From: Saccharomycopsis crataegensis
Lineage: Eukaryota; Ascomycota; Saccharomycetes; Ascoideales; Saccharomycopsidaceae
Length of the DNA: 64,000 nucleotides
Assembly: GCF_037102585.1 (NCBI RefSeq)
Contig: NW_027043827.1
Location: 1-64,000 of the forward strand
Reading direction: 5' to 3'
The notes under the pieces are model-generated. The model had not been told where the DNA came from. It made no database searches and was given only the letters and a program-made list of their open reading frames with translations. The position numbers and the translations under genes are program-made. The number at the start of each line of letters is the position of its first letter. Position 1 is the stretch's first letter. Below are positions 51,790 to 62,100 of the stretch, in pieces.

Positions 51790-51861
51790 GATAATCAACT
51801 TTTTTTTTTTTTTTTTTTTATTTTTTATTTTTTTTTTTTTTTGTTTTTTTTTTTTATGAAT

Positions 51862-51905
51862 CTTCTTGGTCGAGAACAGTCATCGACAAGAAGCAGAGTG
51901 TAACA
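51862..51905 (+). repeat. Ty3-A3 3' LTR, last part
   Basis: Continues the LTR after the LINE-C target duplication, from CTTCTTGGTC to GTGTAACA. tRNA-Val starts 12 bp further on. Confidence 0.92.
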
Positions 51906-51917
51906 GAAAATCAAGTT

Positions 51918-51991
51918 GGTTTCGTGGTCTAGTTGGTTATGGCATCTGCTTAACACGCAGAACGTCCCCAGTTCGATCCTGGGCGAAATCA
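51918..51991 (+). tRNA. tRNA-Val(AAC)
   Basis: Acceptor GGTTTCG pairs with CGAAATC, anticodon stem TCTGC/GCAGA with loop TTAACAC gives AAC, and T-arm CCCAGTTCGATCCTGGG. There is no intron. A T7 terminator follows. Confidence 0.97.
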
Positions 51992-52057
51992 ATTTTTTTA
52001 ATCTCTGAAATTTGGGCTGCTGAAAAATGTATAATACAAACACGTATGTTAGAGCTA

Positions 52058-52297
52058 TGTTGAGTTGGCAATCCAAAGTTATGTGGTTAGTCATTGTTCA
52101 TGGAACATTCTAGAACTCATTGAGATTAATATAAATATGGGCCATGCCCCCATAGTCTGAGTTTGTCCTTTATATAATTTAGATAGTTAACAAGTAGAAC
52201 AAGTATAACAAGTAGAACAAGTATAACAATGGAATAAATATTATTGAATATTATTGTTATCAATGTCTTTTGTAACTAGAGTTACAAAACTACAACA
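52058..52297 (+). repeat. Copia-1 solo LTR with one heat-shock-element-like unit
   Basis: 240 bp, plus sense (TGTTGAGTTGGC to CTACAACA), with a single GAACATTCTAGAAC unit. A direct repeat GTAGAACAAGTATAACAA is present twice near its end. No target duplication is seen. Confidence 0.9.
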
Positions 52298-52851
52298 TAG
52301 ATGCAATATATGTGTTGAATGCTTCTATTTTTGATTGAATCAGCAAGCTGGTCATGTTTGATAACTTGTACTTGATATAGAGGTCACGCTGCAATGTTTC
52401 CGGCCAAAATGTCACTGATGGCCCAATAGTTATCCCCAAATATGTCAATTGAAAATTTTTATCAGCAATCTCAAATGGGAATGGTGACAAAAATGGATAA
52501 GTATCAGTTGGTATGATTAGTTGGGATTTCTTTTCATTGAGTTTGCTGCCACTGAATTTTTCAAATAGTCTAATACATTTCATTGTTTTGGAATAATCTC
52601 TTTTATCTTTGAGGAAAACTTTGATATCATCAGCAAAAGCAAGATAATGTTGACTGCTATATGCTTCAGGTATCAAATCTCCTTTGTAACTATGGCCTCT
52701 GGTATTCTGTTTGATAGATCGTAGTAAAGGTTCTACTGCTAATGCAAATAATGAAGGGGAAAACGGATTACCTTGGAGGGCACCATTTTTCAAATTGAAT
52801 AATGGGCCGGTCATGTTGTTGATGTATAAGGATCCCGTTGTCTGCTTGAGG
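52298..52851 (-). pseudogene. LINE ORF2 fragment (RT middle)
   Basis: About 174 in-frame codons of a LINE reverse transcriptase: ALQGNPFSPSLFAL, LAFADDIKVF, GSKLNEKKSQLI and LTYLGITIGPS. It resembles LINE-C but is clearly diverged, so it belongs to LINE-B, LINE-D or another family. It lies between two LTRs, with neither a native start nor an end. Confidence 0.85.
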
Positions 52852-53324
52852 TGTTGAAATGTAGCTCTAAGTACAGTGCAAGCTCCAATAGTTTGATTTT
52901 GTCTATCACTTAACTTAAGGGTACTTTATGTGATTTTGTGCACTATGGTGGAGCAATGTTTTTCCGACAAGAAAAACGCCGGACACCTATGTACAATAAT
53001 TACCGCTTCTGGTGAAAGTGCGCTCTGGTGACACTTTTCCGAGATCCTACAATCAAGGGGTCTGTAGGTCATATACTAGGAACCAGATCATTAGATCTCT
53101 ACTAATAAATATTATAGTCGTTGCTATCAAGATTATATTTACAGCCATTATTGGTTTAAGGTTGCTAGGTGTCGTGCTGTTTGTCCTTACTACTGTCCTT
53201 ACTACTGTCCTTGCTACTGTCCTTATATTTAACTTTATTATCTAAAGTGTTTGTCATTATACGTGAGTGCGTTTGTTTCGTCTTTATCTATTAAAGTACT
53301 TTGTAGACCTGTAGAATTCTAACA
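52852..53324. repeat. LTR-T solo LTR, copy 2
   Basis: 473 bp, same family as 5073-5521. It is 24 bp longer because a 12-bp unit (TACTACTGTCCT-like) is repeated two more times at about 53186-53222. No target duplication is seen. Confidence 0.88.
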
Positions 53325-53325
53325 C

Positions 53326-53490
53326 AATAGAATAATTAAATCCAAGTAAAAAAATAATTCAAATAATCAAATAAACCAAATGAACCAAATAAATCAAATA
53401 AATCAAATAAATCAAATAAATCAAATAAATTAAATAAATCAAATAAATTAAATAAATTAAATAAATCAAATAAACCAAATAAATCAAATA
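53326..53490. repeat. Minisatellite of 9-bp units (CAAATAAAT)
   Basis: After about 50 bp shared with 40074-40180 there are roughly a dozen 9-bp units CAAATAAAT with C/T variants. The long ORF on the minus strand through it is only the repeat translated (FDLFNL and similar). Confidence 0.85.
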
Positions 53491-53773
53491 AGAACCAGTA
53501 CCATGGGTCTGTCTTAAGTGTCACCACACACTTTTTAAGTCCAGACACATATCCTGATTCCATAAATCAATGTACCAACTGAACACTTTAACTGACATTC
53601 CATTTCTTTGCCTCAATTATTAGTGAGAGATAATAATGTGAAGCCTTTGTGGAATGTTGTCAAGATCAAAATCAAAATCAAAATCGACAAAATCAAGTAG
53701 ACCAGTGCTATGGTTTTATCTCAGATGGCACCACACATCTTTGATTTCCATAACACAAGCCCATGAATCAAAT
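53491..53773. other. Unassigned sequence with a ~43-bp imperfect duplication
   Basis: Two related segments, near 53493 (ACCAGTACCATGGGTCTG) and near 53701 (ACCAGTGCTATGGTTTTA), each continue into a CACCACACA block. An AAAATC run lies between them. It may be part of an unrecognised LTR or repeat; no ORF is seen. Confidence 0.45.
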
Positions 53774-53947
53774 GAGCACGTGTATCGTTGCCTATAACCA
53801 ATAGCTCATAACCATTAGTATATAATTATAGTCGTCGATTATGAAAAGTTTTCAATATATATGATCTCTGGTTCTTCAGAGAGTAATACTAAATCAATCC
53901 TAACCCGTGACTAACTACATCTAGTATAGTCGCATCGTAATATAACA
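53774..53947 (+). repeat. Ty3-B LTR remnant
   Basis: Plus-sense Ty3-B LTR lacking its start and ending AATATAACA, 11 bp upstream of tRNA-Gln. Its first 34 bp are inverted relative to the LTRs of the whole Ty3-B element, bounded by GAGC/GCTC. Confidence 0.85.
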
Positions 53948-53958
53948 TAAGCAAATAA

Positions 53959-54030
53959 GGTTGTATAGTGTAGTGGTTATCACTTTCGGTTTTGATCCGA
54001 ACAACCCCGGTTCGAATCCGGGTACGACCT
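53959..54030 (+). tRNA. tRNA-Gln(TTG), left copy
   Basis: Anticodon stem TTCGG/CCGAA with loop TTTTGAT gives TTG. T-arm CCCGGTTCGAATCCGGG. There is no intron. Only 5 bp (TACTT) separate it from tRNA-Leu, with no T-run, so both are probably made as one precursor. Confidence 0.97.
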
Positions 54031-54035
54031 TACTT

Positions 54036-54155
54036 GGAGGGTTGGCCGAGCGGTCTAAGGCGATCGACTCAAGAATTAAATGTTCTTCTTCTGTGTTGGC
54101 ACAGTTGAGCAATCGATTATCGTAAGATGCGCGAGTTCGAATCTCGCATCCTTCA
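54036..54155 (+). tRNA. tRNA-Leu(CAA) with intron, left copy
   Basis: Same structure as the Leu gene at 38897, with an intron of about 39 nt after CTCAAG containing a GTTGGCACAGTTGAG segment. A T6 terminator follows. It is the second gene of the Gln-Leu pair. Confidence 0.96.
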
Positions 54156-54174
54156 ATTATTTTTTATACTTATA

Positions 54175-56355
54175 CAGTGTTTTCATTTTTTATTCGTACC
54201 AACCACCGGAAATGTTCATACCAGTGGCAAAAAATAATTCATACCGACCCCCGGTATTTTTCGTACCACCGCAGCGGGATTTATTCAGACCATCTAAGAA
54301 AAATAGTTCATACCAATGCAACTTTAACTGTTCATACCAATGCAACTTTAACTATTCATACCAACAGAATACAAAATTTATACTAAATGCATAAAATTCT
54401 TGTGCTTTCATCAATATTTTATCTTTGATATTATTAAACATGTTATAGGGGACCCGCAAACCCAATAAAGCCCCTTTGCAATACTCATTTACCATTACAA
54501 AGGCTCATAACCAAATTTTGGAGTGGTTTCGTCCTTCCTTAAAATTTTAAATTTTCATCAATTTGTTTTTGAGCTTTGTTGTGTCTTTATGTAATTTTTT
54601 TTATAGTTTTTACTTTTTTTTTTTTGGTTTGTTTTCTGTATTTTGTTTTCTAATTTTTTTTCTTCATCTTTGGTATTTGTTTTCAAAAGAGCTGCTGTTG
54701 TAAACAGAGATCAATATGTCTAGAAGCATGTCTGCAGAATCCCTTGTAACTATCAAGGGAAATATTTTCTGTGGCTTCTTTCGCCCTTGGAGTTAATTGC
54801 TCCTTCTTGCTCAAGTTTGATCTTTTGACTTTACTCTTACATACTGACCAGAATTCTTCTATAGCATTCAACCCTGGAGAATAAGGAGGTAAAAACACAA
54901 GTTCCAACACACTCAGTGCCACTAGTAACTGAAGATCACGTCGTTTATGAATGGCAGCATTATCAAGGATCAAATATTTCATACCTTTGAGCTCCTCGTT
55001 ATTTTCTATTTTCTGGATCACTGGCTTTACAAAACTGTAGAAGTGATTAGCTGTAGTACTTTTACTCACTTTGTCAATGGTCGTTTCTGAATCAAGTTTT
55101 CTCTTCTTATTGGATGTAGCCACTGGAGTTCTGACCTTTAATTCAATACAACCTTTGACAGAAATTGTCCCAATGAACGAAATATTAAGCCCTCTAGTTA
55201 CGGGAACAGTAAGAACTGCTTTTTCACCTACATCAGACCATCCATACTCACGCCGCATACTGATGTTGAAACCTGCTTCGTCGATGAAAATACAGTTTTA
55301 ACCAAAGTCGAGCTTGTCTTTATACTCCTCTGCCCACTCGAGTCTCTCCAACATAAAATCGAGAGTCACTGTAGCATCTTCCTTTATCAATTTTTGAAGG
55401 AATTCCTTATGCTCACCAGTAAGAAGGGGCTTACGACCTCTTTTCTTTGTTGGCTCCGAGATACCATTTAATTCATTAACAAGTATTTTGTTCCAATTTC
55501 TTTTCCATGTGTAAGCAGTTTGCAAAGGTATATCTTCTAATTTTGCAGCCTTGTAAGCTGACACGCCTTCTTCCATGACCAATTGCCAAAATCTTTGTTT
55601 GACAGCTTGATTAAAATACCGGTACGAACCTCTATATCTTCGTTCTTTCATTTCAATTTCCATCTCGGCATCTTCTTCTTCTTCGAAAATAGGATCAATT
55701 TCCATGATATCCATGATACCTGGTTTTTCAAAATGCTTATAGTCACTGTAACTAAAGCCCAAGCTTCAATTGGTGCTATTTCAGACTCCAAAGTCATTTC
55801 ACTGGGTTTAGTATAGAATCTATTACCTAGGCCATCAACATACCCATCAGTTAGTAGCTTGGCTTTCAAGTCCATACTTAGTTTTGATGGTAAAATCTTA
55901 TGCTTCTTTTTTGTAAGTAATCTGGTGATCATATAAAGACCGAATTGAATGTCAAAAGTGGGAATTCATCATCTTAAATGGAGAACAGCTCCTACCATAC
56001 ATTCGTTCCCATTTCTTGAAAACCGTAATCACGTGATATTATTGATATTATTATAGATATCCGGTTTTATAGAAAGTAGCACAGAATTATGGAAAAAATG
56101 AGTATAATTTGATTAAACTGAGTAGCTTAGAGGCTTATAGAGCCAGTCACATAAAAAAAAGAAAGGAATTAATATGAATTTTATATTCTGTTTGTATGAA
56201 TAATTAAAGTGCAATAGTATGAACTATTTTTCTTAGATGGTCTGAATAAATCCCGCTGCGGTGGTACGAAAAATACCGGGGGTCGGTATGAATTATTTTT
56301 TGCCACTGGTATGAACATTTCCGGTGGTTGGTACGAATAAAAAATGAAATCACTG
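54175..56355 (-). mobile_element. Tc1/mariner-type transposon, copy 2, transposase broken
   Basis: A 2181-bp element with TA on both sides (54173-54174, 56356-56357) and the same long terminal inverted repeats as copy 1. The left repeat has an extra TTCATACCAATGCAAC unit. The repeats seem usable, so it might still move with help from the copy 1 transposase. Confidence 0.94.
54683..55879 (-). pseudogene. Tc1-type transposase, copy 2, broken
   Basis: Compared with copy 1 three lesions are visible: two extra bases near codon 40 that shift the frame at the N-terminus (about 55758), an in-frame loss of about 147 bp between two GAGTCTCT repeats (near 55340), and a TAA just before the first catalytic motif (about 55298). 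The remaining 191-codon C-terminal frame still has LDNAAIH and NAIEEFW. It is a non-autonomous copy. Confidence 0.9.
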
Positions 56356-56374
56356 TATAAGTATAAAAAATAAT

Positions 56375-56494
56375 TGAAGGATGCGAGATTCGAACTCGCG
56401 CATCTTACGATAATCGATTGCTCAACTGTGCCAACACAGAAGAAGAACATTTAATTCTTGAGTCGATCGCCTTAGACCGCTCGGCCAACCCTCC
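56375..56494 (-). tRNA. tRNA-Leu(CAA) with intron, right copy
   Basis: Identical to 54036-54155, including the intron, on the other strand. Confidence 0.96.
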
Positions 56495-56499
56495 AAGTA

Positions 56500-56571
56500 A
56501 GGTCGTACCCGGATTCGAACCGGGGTTGTTCGGATCAAAACCGAAAGTGATAACCACTACACTATACAACC
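56500..56571 (-). tRNA. tRNA-Gln(TTG), right copy
   Basis: Identical to 53959-54030 on the other strand. A Ty3-A LTR remnant begins 13 bp upstream. Confidence 0.97.
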
Positions 56572-56584
56572 TTATTTGATTAAT

Positions 56585-56630
56585 TGTTATATTATGGGAT
56601 CATGCCTAGGTTGAGTCCTGGTTACCATCG
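56585..56630 (+). repeat. Ty3-A LTR remnant (first 46 nt), cut by LINE-A copy 2
   Basis: Starts TGTTATATTATGGG and ends GGTTACCATCG, directly before the palindrome position, where LINE-A copy 2 begins in the same orientation. Confidence 0.9.
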
Positions 56631-56655
56631 AATTTTCACAAACAAAAAAAAAAAC

Positions 56656-59183
56656 ATGTCAAGTCCTGATAGTTATAAGAAACAAAGTATTAATTACTCA
56701 ACTGATCCTACAAATGATCCCCCAAAGTCCTTTACTAGAGATTCATCCCCCTCCGTGGCTGATAATGTCGATATGTCTTCTCAAGGCGACCATCAAGGTC
56801 GTGACAACAAGAACGCTGAAATTCATGAAAACAGCGTCGAAAAACCACCGGAAAATGACGAAGATGAATCTTTTGACGATGAAAGTTCCAATTATGGAAG
56901 CGATTATTCTTCAAATGATTCAAGGGATGAGGAAAACGCGGTAGAAAACCCAAATCTGCCCGCCGCAACCCAAATTTATTCTTCGATTGCTAATCAAATC
57001 GATCCTGCATTATTAGGTAATCAATCACCTAAGCACGCAACGGCCCCTCAACATGGAGAAGTTGAGGATGCGAACTTGGAACAAAAAAACACCAAAAAAA
57101 ATGAAAAATCCTCCATAAACTCCGAAAAAAACGTAGAAAACTCCACTGAAAACCAATCTGAAAAAAACAAAAAACCCAAAAAACCCAAAACGCCTTTATT
57201 AGTTCCACCTCCGCCCGTTCCTTCGCCTCCGTTGTCGCTTCTACTCTTGCCCCAGAAGAAATGGAAAATTCTTCTACGACCACGGTCAACCCCTTTAATG
57301 GGAGGAAAGAAATCGACAGGGAAAATGACCCTCTTTTCCGAAAATTCGCTAACGCGTTTTACTGGCCTTTCCTCATCAAGGACCTCAAGTTCTACTACAG
57401 GGAAGTGTTGGAGCACTTCATTGAATGCTACAACAATAATGATCATATTTATCAATCTACACTGTATAAAATCCGTCCAGATGATCCAGACAGAATGATG
57501 GAATATCATAATACTTTGTTCATTGTTGAGTACTTTAGCCAACAATCTAGAACAAAGATTGACATGGAAATGAAACGTCTTGCAGGTCTTACCACCAATG
57601 AAAAATTACAGCTCTTCAGACAAATTTACAAATTGAACCAAGGTAATTTGCATTTCAAAATCCCAAAACCATTGATGCAAGGAAGCTCCGCAGAAATCCA
57701 ATTGGCTCTCATTAAATTCGCTTTGATGGACCTAGCTAATCAACAACAACAGCTCCTTGAATCTGGGAACATCGAGGAAACTGAACGTCATCAAAGAACA
57801 AAATTGGAGTATGATTTAAGACATTCCCAGGAAGTCATTTATATCAACTCTGATGAAAATGAAATTGTCATTCCTGGAAGTTTTTTCCCTGATTTCCCTC
57901 TGCCAGACGACAAATTCAAAAAAAGAAAAATATCATTCATCAATCATATCAATGAGTTTTTACAAATAAGCACTGAAACCACAACTTATAAACCCAAAAT
58001 TGTGATTGACGAATATGTTGAACGTCATTTTATTGAAATCGAAGTCCAAACTAGTAACAGAGATGCTTTAAACGACATATTGGAGTCCCACTTCCAACAA
58101 CATAAGATCCCATACGATGCCTTTAATTTTGTTGATTTGCAAGCCTGCATAACATCTGACCCCTTCCAAAGAAATAGATTCTATGGTATGATAAACTTGG
58201 AAAAAGATACAGAACTACCAATTATCTCATCCAAGATTTTGAAAATCAAACTCTTGACCCATTGTTTCCACTGTACTAGCTGTGGTTCCAGGAAGCATAC
58301 CAAGTTCTCTTGTCCTGAGCGGAACTGTATCATCTGTAAAAAACCAGGCCACATTGGACCAGAATGCCCAATTAAACGTCATTCTAAGAAAACCAAGATC
58401 ACCCCACAAAAAGAATCCCTGAATCAAAATGTTGCACATGAAGCAAATAGCTCCTTCAAAGTTGTTACTGGAAAGAAGAGAACCATTTTGAAAAGAGACT
58501 CAAAACTACAACCAAACAGAAAGGACCGTTCCCAAAGACAAGTTCCAGATAAGCAGGTTGGACAAAACCCATTCAATGTCTTAGCTGGAGATACTTCGGA
58601 ATTGGATATTACGGAACCCGGCGTGGAAGCTGAAGGGAACAACACCAACCAGCCATCTCAAAAGACTGAGAAACCCCAAAAATCATCCACAAATACATCC
58701 CCATCATTTACCAGTTCCAATCCTACCCAACCAAGACATTCATCCCCAAAACCATTATCCCCAGTCTCATCCCCTTCAACCACAAAATCCAACACCATCT
58801 ATTCTCAACATGACACCTCCCCAATTCTCGCGCCAAAAACTCCAGCCAAGGAACCCTCCTCCACTCCTAACAAGAGTTCTCATAACCTGAGTTCTAAAAC
58901 CCGGAGGACATCTCAAAATACAACTGTTCACCAGAGCAACCAAGACCTGGAACGGCTGACTAAGGGAAGCCTGAAAGCCGACAAACATGATGGAGAACCG
59001 GTAAATTTACTGGCTTTCCTCGATGAACACTATTCAAGCAATGACGATGATGACTCAGATTATGAACCAGATAATCACCAGAGTGATCACATTGAAATTG
59101 ACTCCCTGGATAATCCGAATGATGATGATGATAATGACGATGATGAGCTGATATCAGATATCAGCATAAATGAATCCAATTAA
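56656..59183 (+). pseudogene. LINE-A copy 2 ORF1, one frameshift in an A-run
   Basis: Starts MSSPDSYKKQSINYSTDP and runs to the acidic end ELISDISINESN. The two CCHC knuckles (CTSCGSRKHTKFSC and CIICKKPGHIGPEC) lie near 58262-58370. The frame changes at 57161-57167, where A7 stands in place of the A8 of copy 3, so the N-terminal part (to 57498) and the rest (from about 57180) are in different frames. The rest is open. Slippage on such runs could in principle restore some full-length product; whether it does is unknown. Confidence 0.9.
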
Positions 59184-59185
59184 TC

Positions 59186-62100
59186 ATGACTACCCATAAG
59201 AAATCCTTCAATCTAATATCTCAAAATATTCAGAGATATCATTTCACCTCCCAACATCACCTCTCCAAATACAACAAACAGCACATCCTTTTCTTTCAAG
59301 AACTTCCGAAAGACTGTGAGGCTTTGATCCGAAACTTCCATCAACATTCCTTTCATGTAAATAATTCCCCTTACCCTCGAGCGGCTATACTATTGAGAAA
59401 TATCCCCTCCATGGGCACGGTAATACTAAAAAATTTCATTTCCGATAAACTTGAGTCACATCTAACCGGATACCTTACTGATCTAGTAATATCTTGGAAT
59501 GATGGCAAAACTCTATTATTATTGATAAACCTATACAACCCAACTGGACAACAAAAAGCCCAATTGACTATTCATTCCCAGTTGCACCAGCTACTCGGTG
59601 AGTTGTTGGGCCATTTGGCTATCAAATACCCAAACTCACACATCGAAATAGTGGTTGGAGGAGATTTCAACAATATCTTAGAAATTCCAAAATCAAAAAA
59701 AAATAAAAAAATTCTGAAACATCTAAAAAAACTAAACGATTTCATTGAATGCTTCAATCTCAAAGACGCTTTCTACCTCCTGCTGTCCAAAGGTCTCCCT
59801 TCCACTAACCGAGCCTCAAACGGTAAAAATCGTCGCTTAGATCGATTTTATATTTCTGAGGGTTTGTTGGAGAATACTGCTCTTAGCCAGACAAATACCC
59901 TTGGTACTATTTCCACACATGACGAAATTAGCATCAAATTTGCCCTCTCCTTTAATTTAGTGCAACTAGGACCAAAGCGTTTCAAATTGCACAACCAACT
60001 AATACCATTTATTGCTAACTCCAAGAAGTTATCACAATTGCCATCCATATCCCATTTGATTGCAGAGATCCGACTGTTAGCACCACTAACAAAAACGGCA
60101 TTGAACTCTCTCCAACGCAGTGACCCATCTATTTTACCTGACCCTTATGAAAGATTGAACTCTGTTTTTAAACAGAACCCAAACACAAATCCAATTGATG
60201 CTTTTGTCATTGCTGGAGATAGGAAACTCACCGATATTCAAGATTTATTGGCCCATGCCACGTCCTATTACAAGGACATTTTTTCTGCTAAAGACTACCA
60301 TGATCCGAATGCCATTCGCCAATACCTCCTAACGACGATCTCTTCCAGGAAACTAATGGCCCACGAAGCTATAAAGTTAGATAACCCAATTATCGAACTG
60401 GAGATCAAGGACGCAATATGGCAGGCAAACTCAAAGAGTGAGCCTGGTCCTGATGGAATCCCTTATACATTCTATAAGAAAGCCTGGGAAAACATTAAGC
60501 ATATCCTCCTCCAAGAATTCAACACTATCCTTTCCGCTGGGTCAATCCCTATTGACTATAGTCTGGTTTTGATTACATTAATCCTCAAACCCAGGAAAAA
60601 TAAAGAGTTTTTACCCAATTATAGGCCAATCTCATTAATTAACACAAATATGCGCATCCTCGCTATAGTGTTAAACAACCGATTACTCAAATTCATCCCT
60701 CAGCTTGTGGGTTCCGAACAAACTGGTTTCGTCCCAGGACGTACGTCCTTCGAGCAAATTGCTGCTTTCAAAGAAGTCTTCCACTCAATGAGACCAGAAT
60801 CCAACCTTTTTCAATTGCTGCGCACCTCCAAAATCCTTGTGGCTGACTTTCAAAAGGCTTTTGATAGTATCTCGCATGCATACCTAGACCACCTCTTCCA
60901 AATTCTAAACCTTGGTACAAATTTTCGCCGATTACTAATAAACATCTTGAAATCAGCAACTGCTTCCATAATGATCAACAACTTTCATGGTCCGCTATTT
61001 AAGTTAGCCTCGGGCACCTTACAGGGCAATCCAATAAGCCCCAGTATCTTTCTCTTGGCCATACAACCTTTATTAGAAAATATTCAAACAAAAAATCATG
61101 GCATAAAATTAGAAGTCCGGAATGAATTGACCATTTCCATGCAACCACTGGGTAAAGACTTTGCCATCCAGAATCCCATGAACCCCGATATCCTGATAAA
61201 GGTCACAGCATTTGCTGATGATGTCACCATATTTGTAAAAGATGACACTGAATTATTCACCACCCTCCAATACATCAAGGACTTTGAAAAATATTCAGGC
61301 AGTACCCTTAGCACCGATAAATCCAAGCTATACCATACAGCCGAATATCATCGCACCTTTGGACCCTTGACAAAACTACCCTATGAACAGGTCCCTGTCT
61401 TTACCTCCACTCCCTCAATAGTGTACTTGGGTATTCCACTAAACACACCACTACATCAAGATCAGGTATTGAAAAACATCAAATACAAATATTATCTCAC
61501 ACAAATGCACCATCTCAGCTTAGCGGAAAAGGTATTGGGGTACAATACTTACATTATCCCTAAACTCTTATATCGTGCAATGCATCAGCCCCTTTCTAAC
61601 TCTACCACCACTAAGATTGAGGAATCATTTCAACACCTTTGTCGCAGGATTGGCAGCCTATCCCTTTCCACCCTCAAAACTTCCACCCAGATGGGAGGAT
61701 ATGGAATGCTCGATCTCAAAAACCACTTCCTATATCGGTACGCACACGTCATATACCAACTACTAACATCCCTGGAAAAATATTTATATCACCAAATCTT
61801 GAGATATAAAATCCAATACGCCATTAACACCCAAATCCAAGTGGAATCTCTACTTGATCAATACCAGAAATCTCAACTCCATCCAGAATCTCACTTTCAA
61901 AGAATTGGAAGTATGATTGACAGAAACTCCATCCAAACACATCTATGGTACTTTCCGTTACTTGGCTACCAACTCTCATATCCTGGCAGCTCCACCAAGA
62001 AAATTACCCTTTCTGACATTGTCAAAAGCAACATTTTCTCACTAGAAGAGAAAAAATACCTCAAATCATGGTCGATTTTATTTGATCTAGAGAACCAGGG

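Larger units (their letters stand above)
45450..51856 (-). mobile_element. LINE-C, full length
   Basis: A 6.4-kb L1-type LINE on the minus strand inside the Ty3-A3 3' LTR, with 5-bp target duplication TGAAT (45445-45449, 51857-51861), two intact ORFs, a 3' UTR (45459-45668) and a short A9 tail. Before the ORF1 start (51790-51856) lie several A-runs separated by single C or T bases. These look like leftover poly(A) stubs inside the same target duplication. The 3' UTR hairpin GGGTTTTTCACCATA/TATGGTTTTCCC is shared with LINE-D. Confidence 0.94.
40528..51905 (+). mobile_element. Ty3-A3: Ty3/Gypsy element, coding part looks whole, 3' LTR split by LINE-C
   Basis: The 5' LTR is 40528-40857, the primer-binding site starts at 40860, then gag and pol. 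The 3' LTR starts at 45165, is interrupted at 45450-51856 by LINE-C, and ends at 51905, 12 bp upstream of tRNA-Val. The left flank TTTTC and right flank GAAAA are reverse complements rather than direct repeats, suggesting a later inversion or recombination. Without LINE-C the element is about 4.97 kb. Confidence 0.93.
53952..54174 (+). repeat. Left arm of a 223-bp perfect inverted repeat
   Basis: It holds tRNA-Gln and tRNA-Leu plus flanks and is identical by eye to the reverse complement of 56356-56578. The arms lie directly outside the TA-flanked Tc1 copy. Confidence 0.93.
56356..56578 (-). repeat. Right arm of the 223-bp inverted repeat
   Basis: Reverse complement of 53952-54174, carrying the second Leu-Gln pair. 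No mismatch is seen. Confidence 0.93.

Noticed and set aside
53336-53563. Open frame rich in Phe-Asp-Leu repeats
   Set aside because: It is only the CAAATAAAT minisatellite read on the minus strand.
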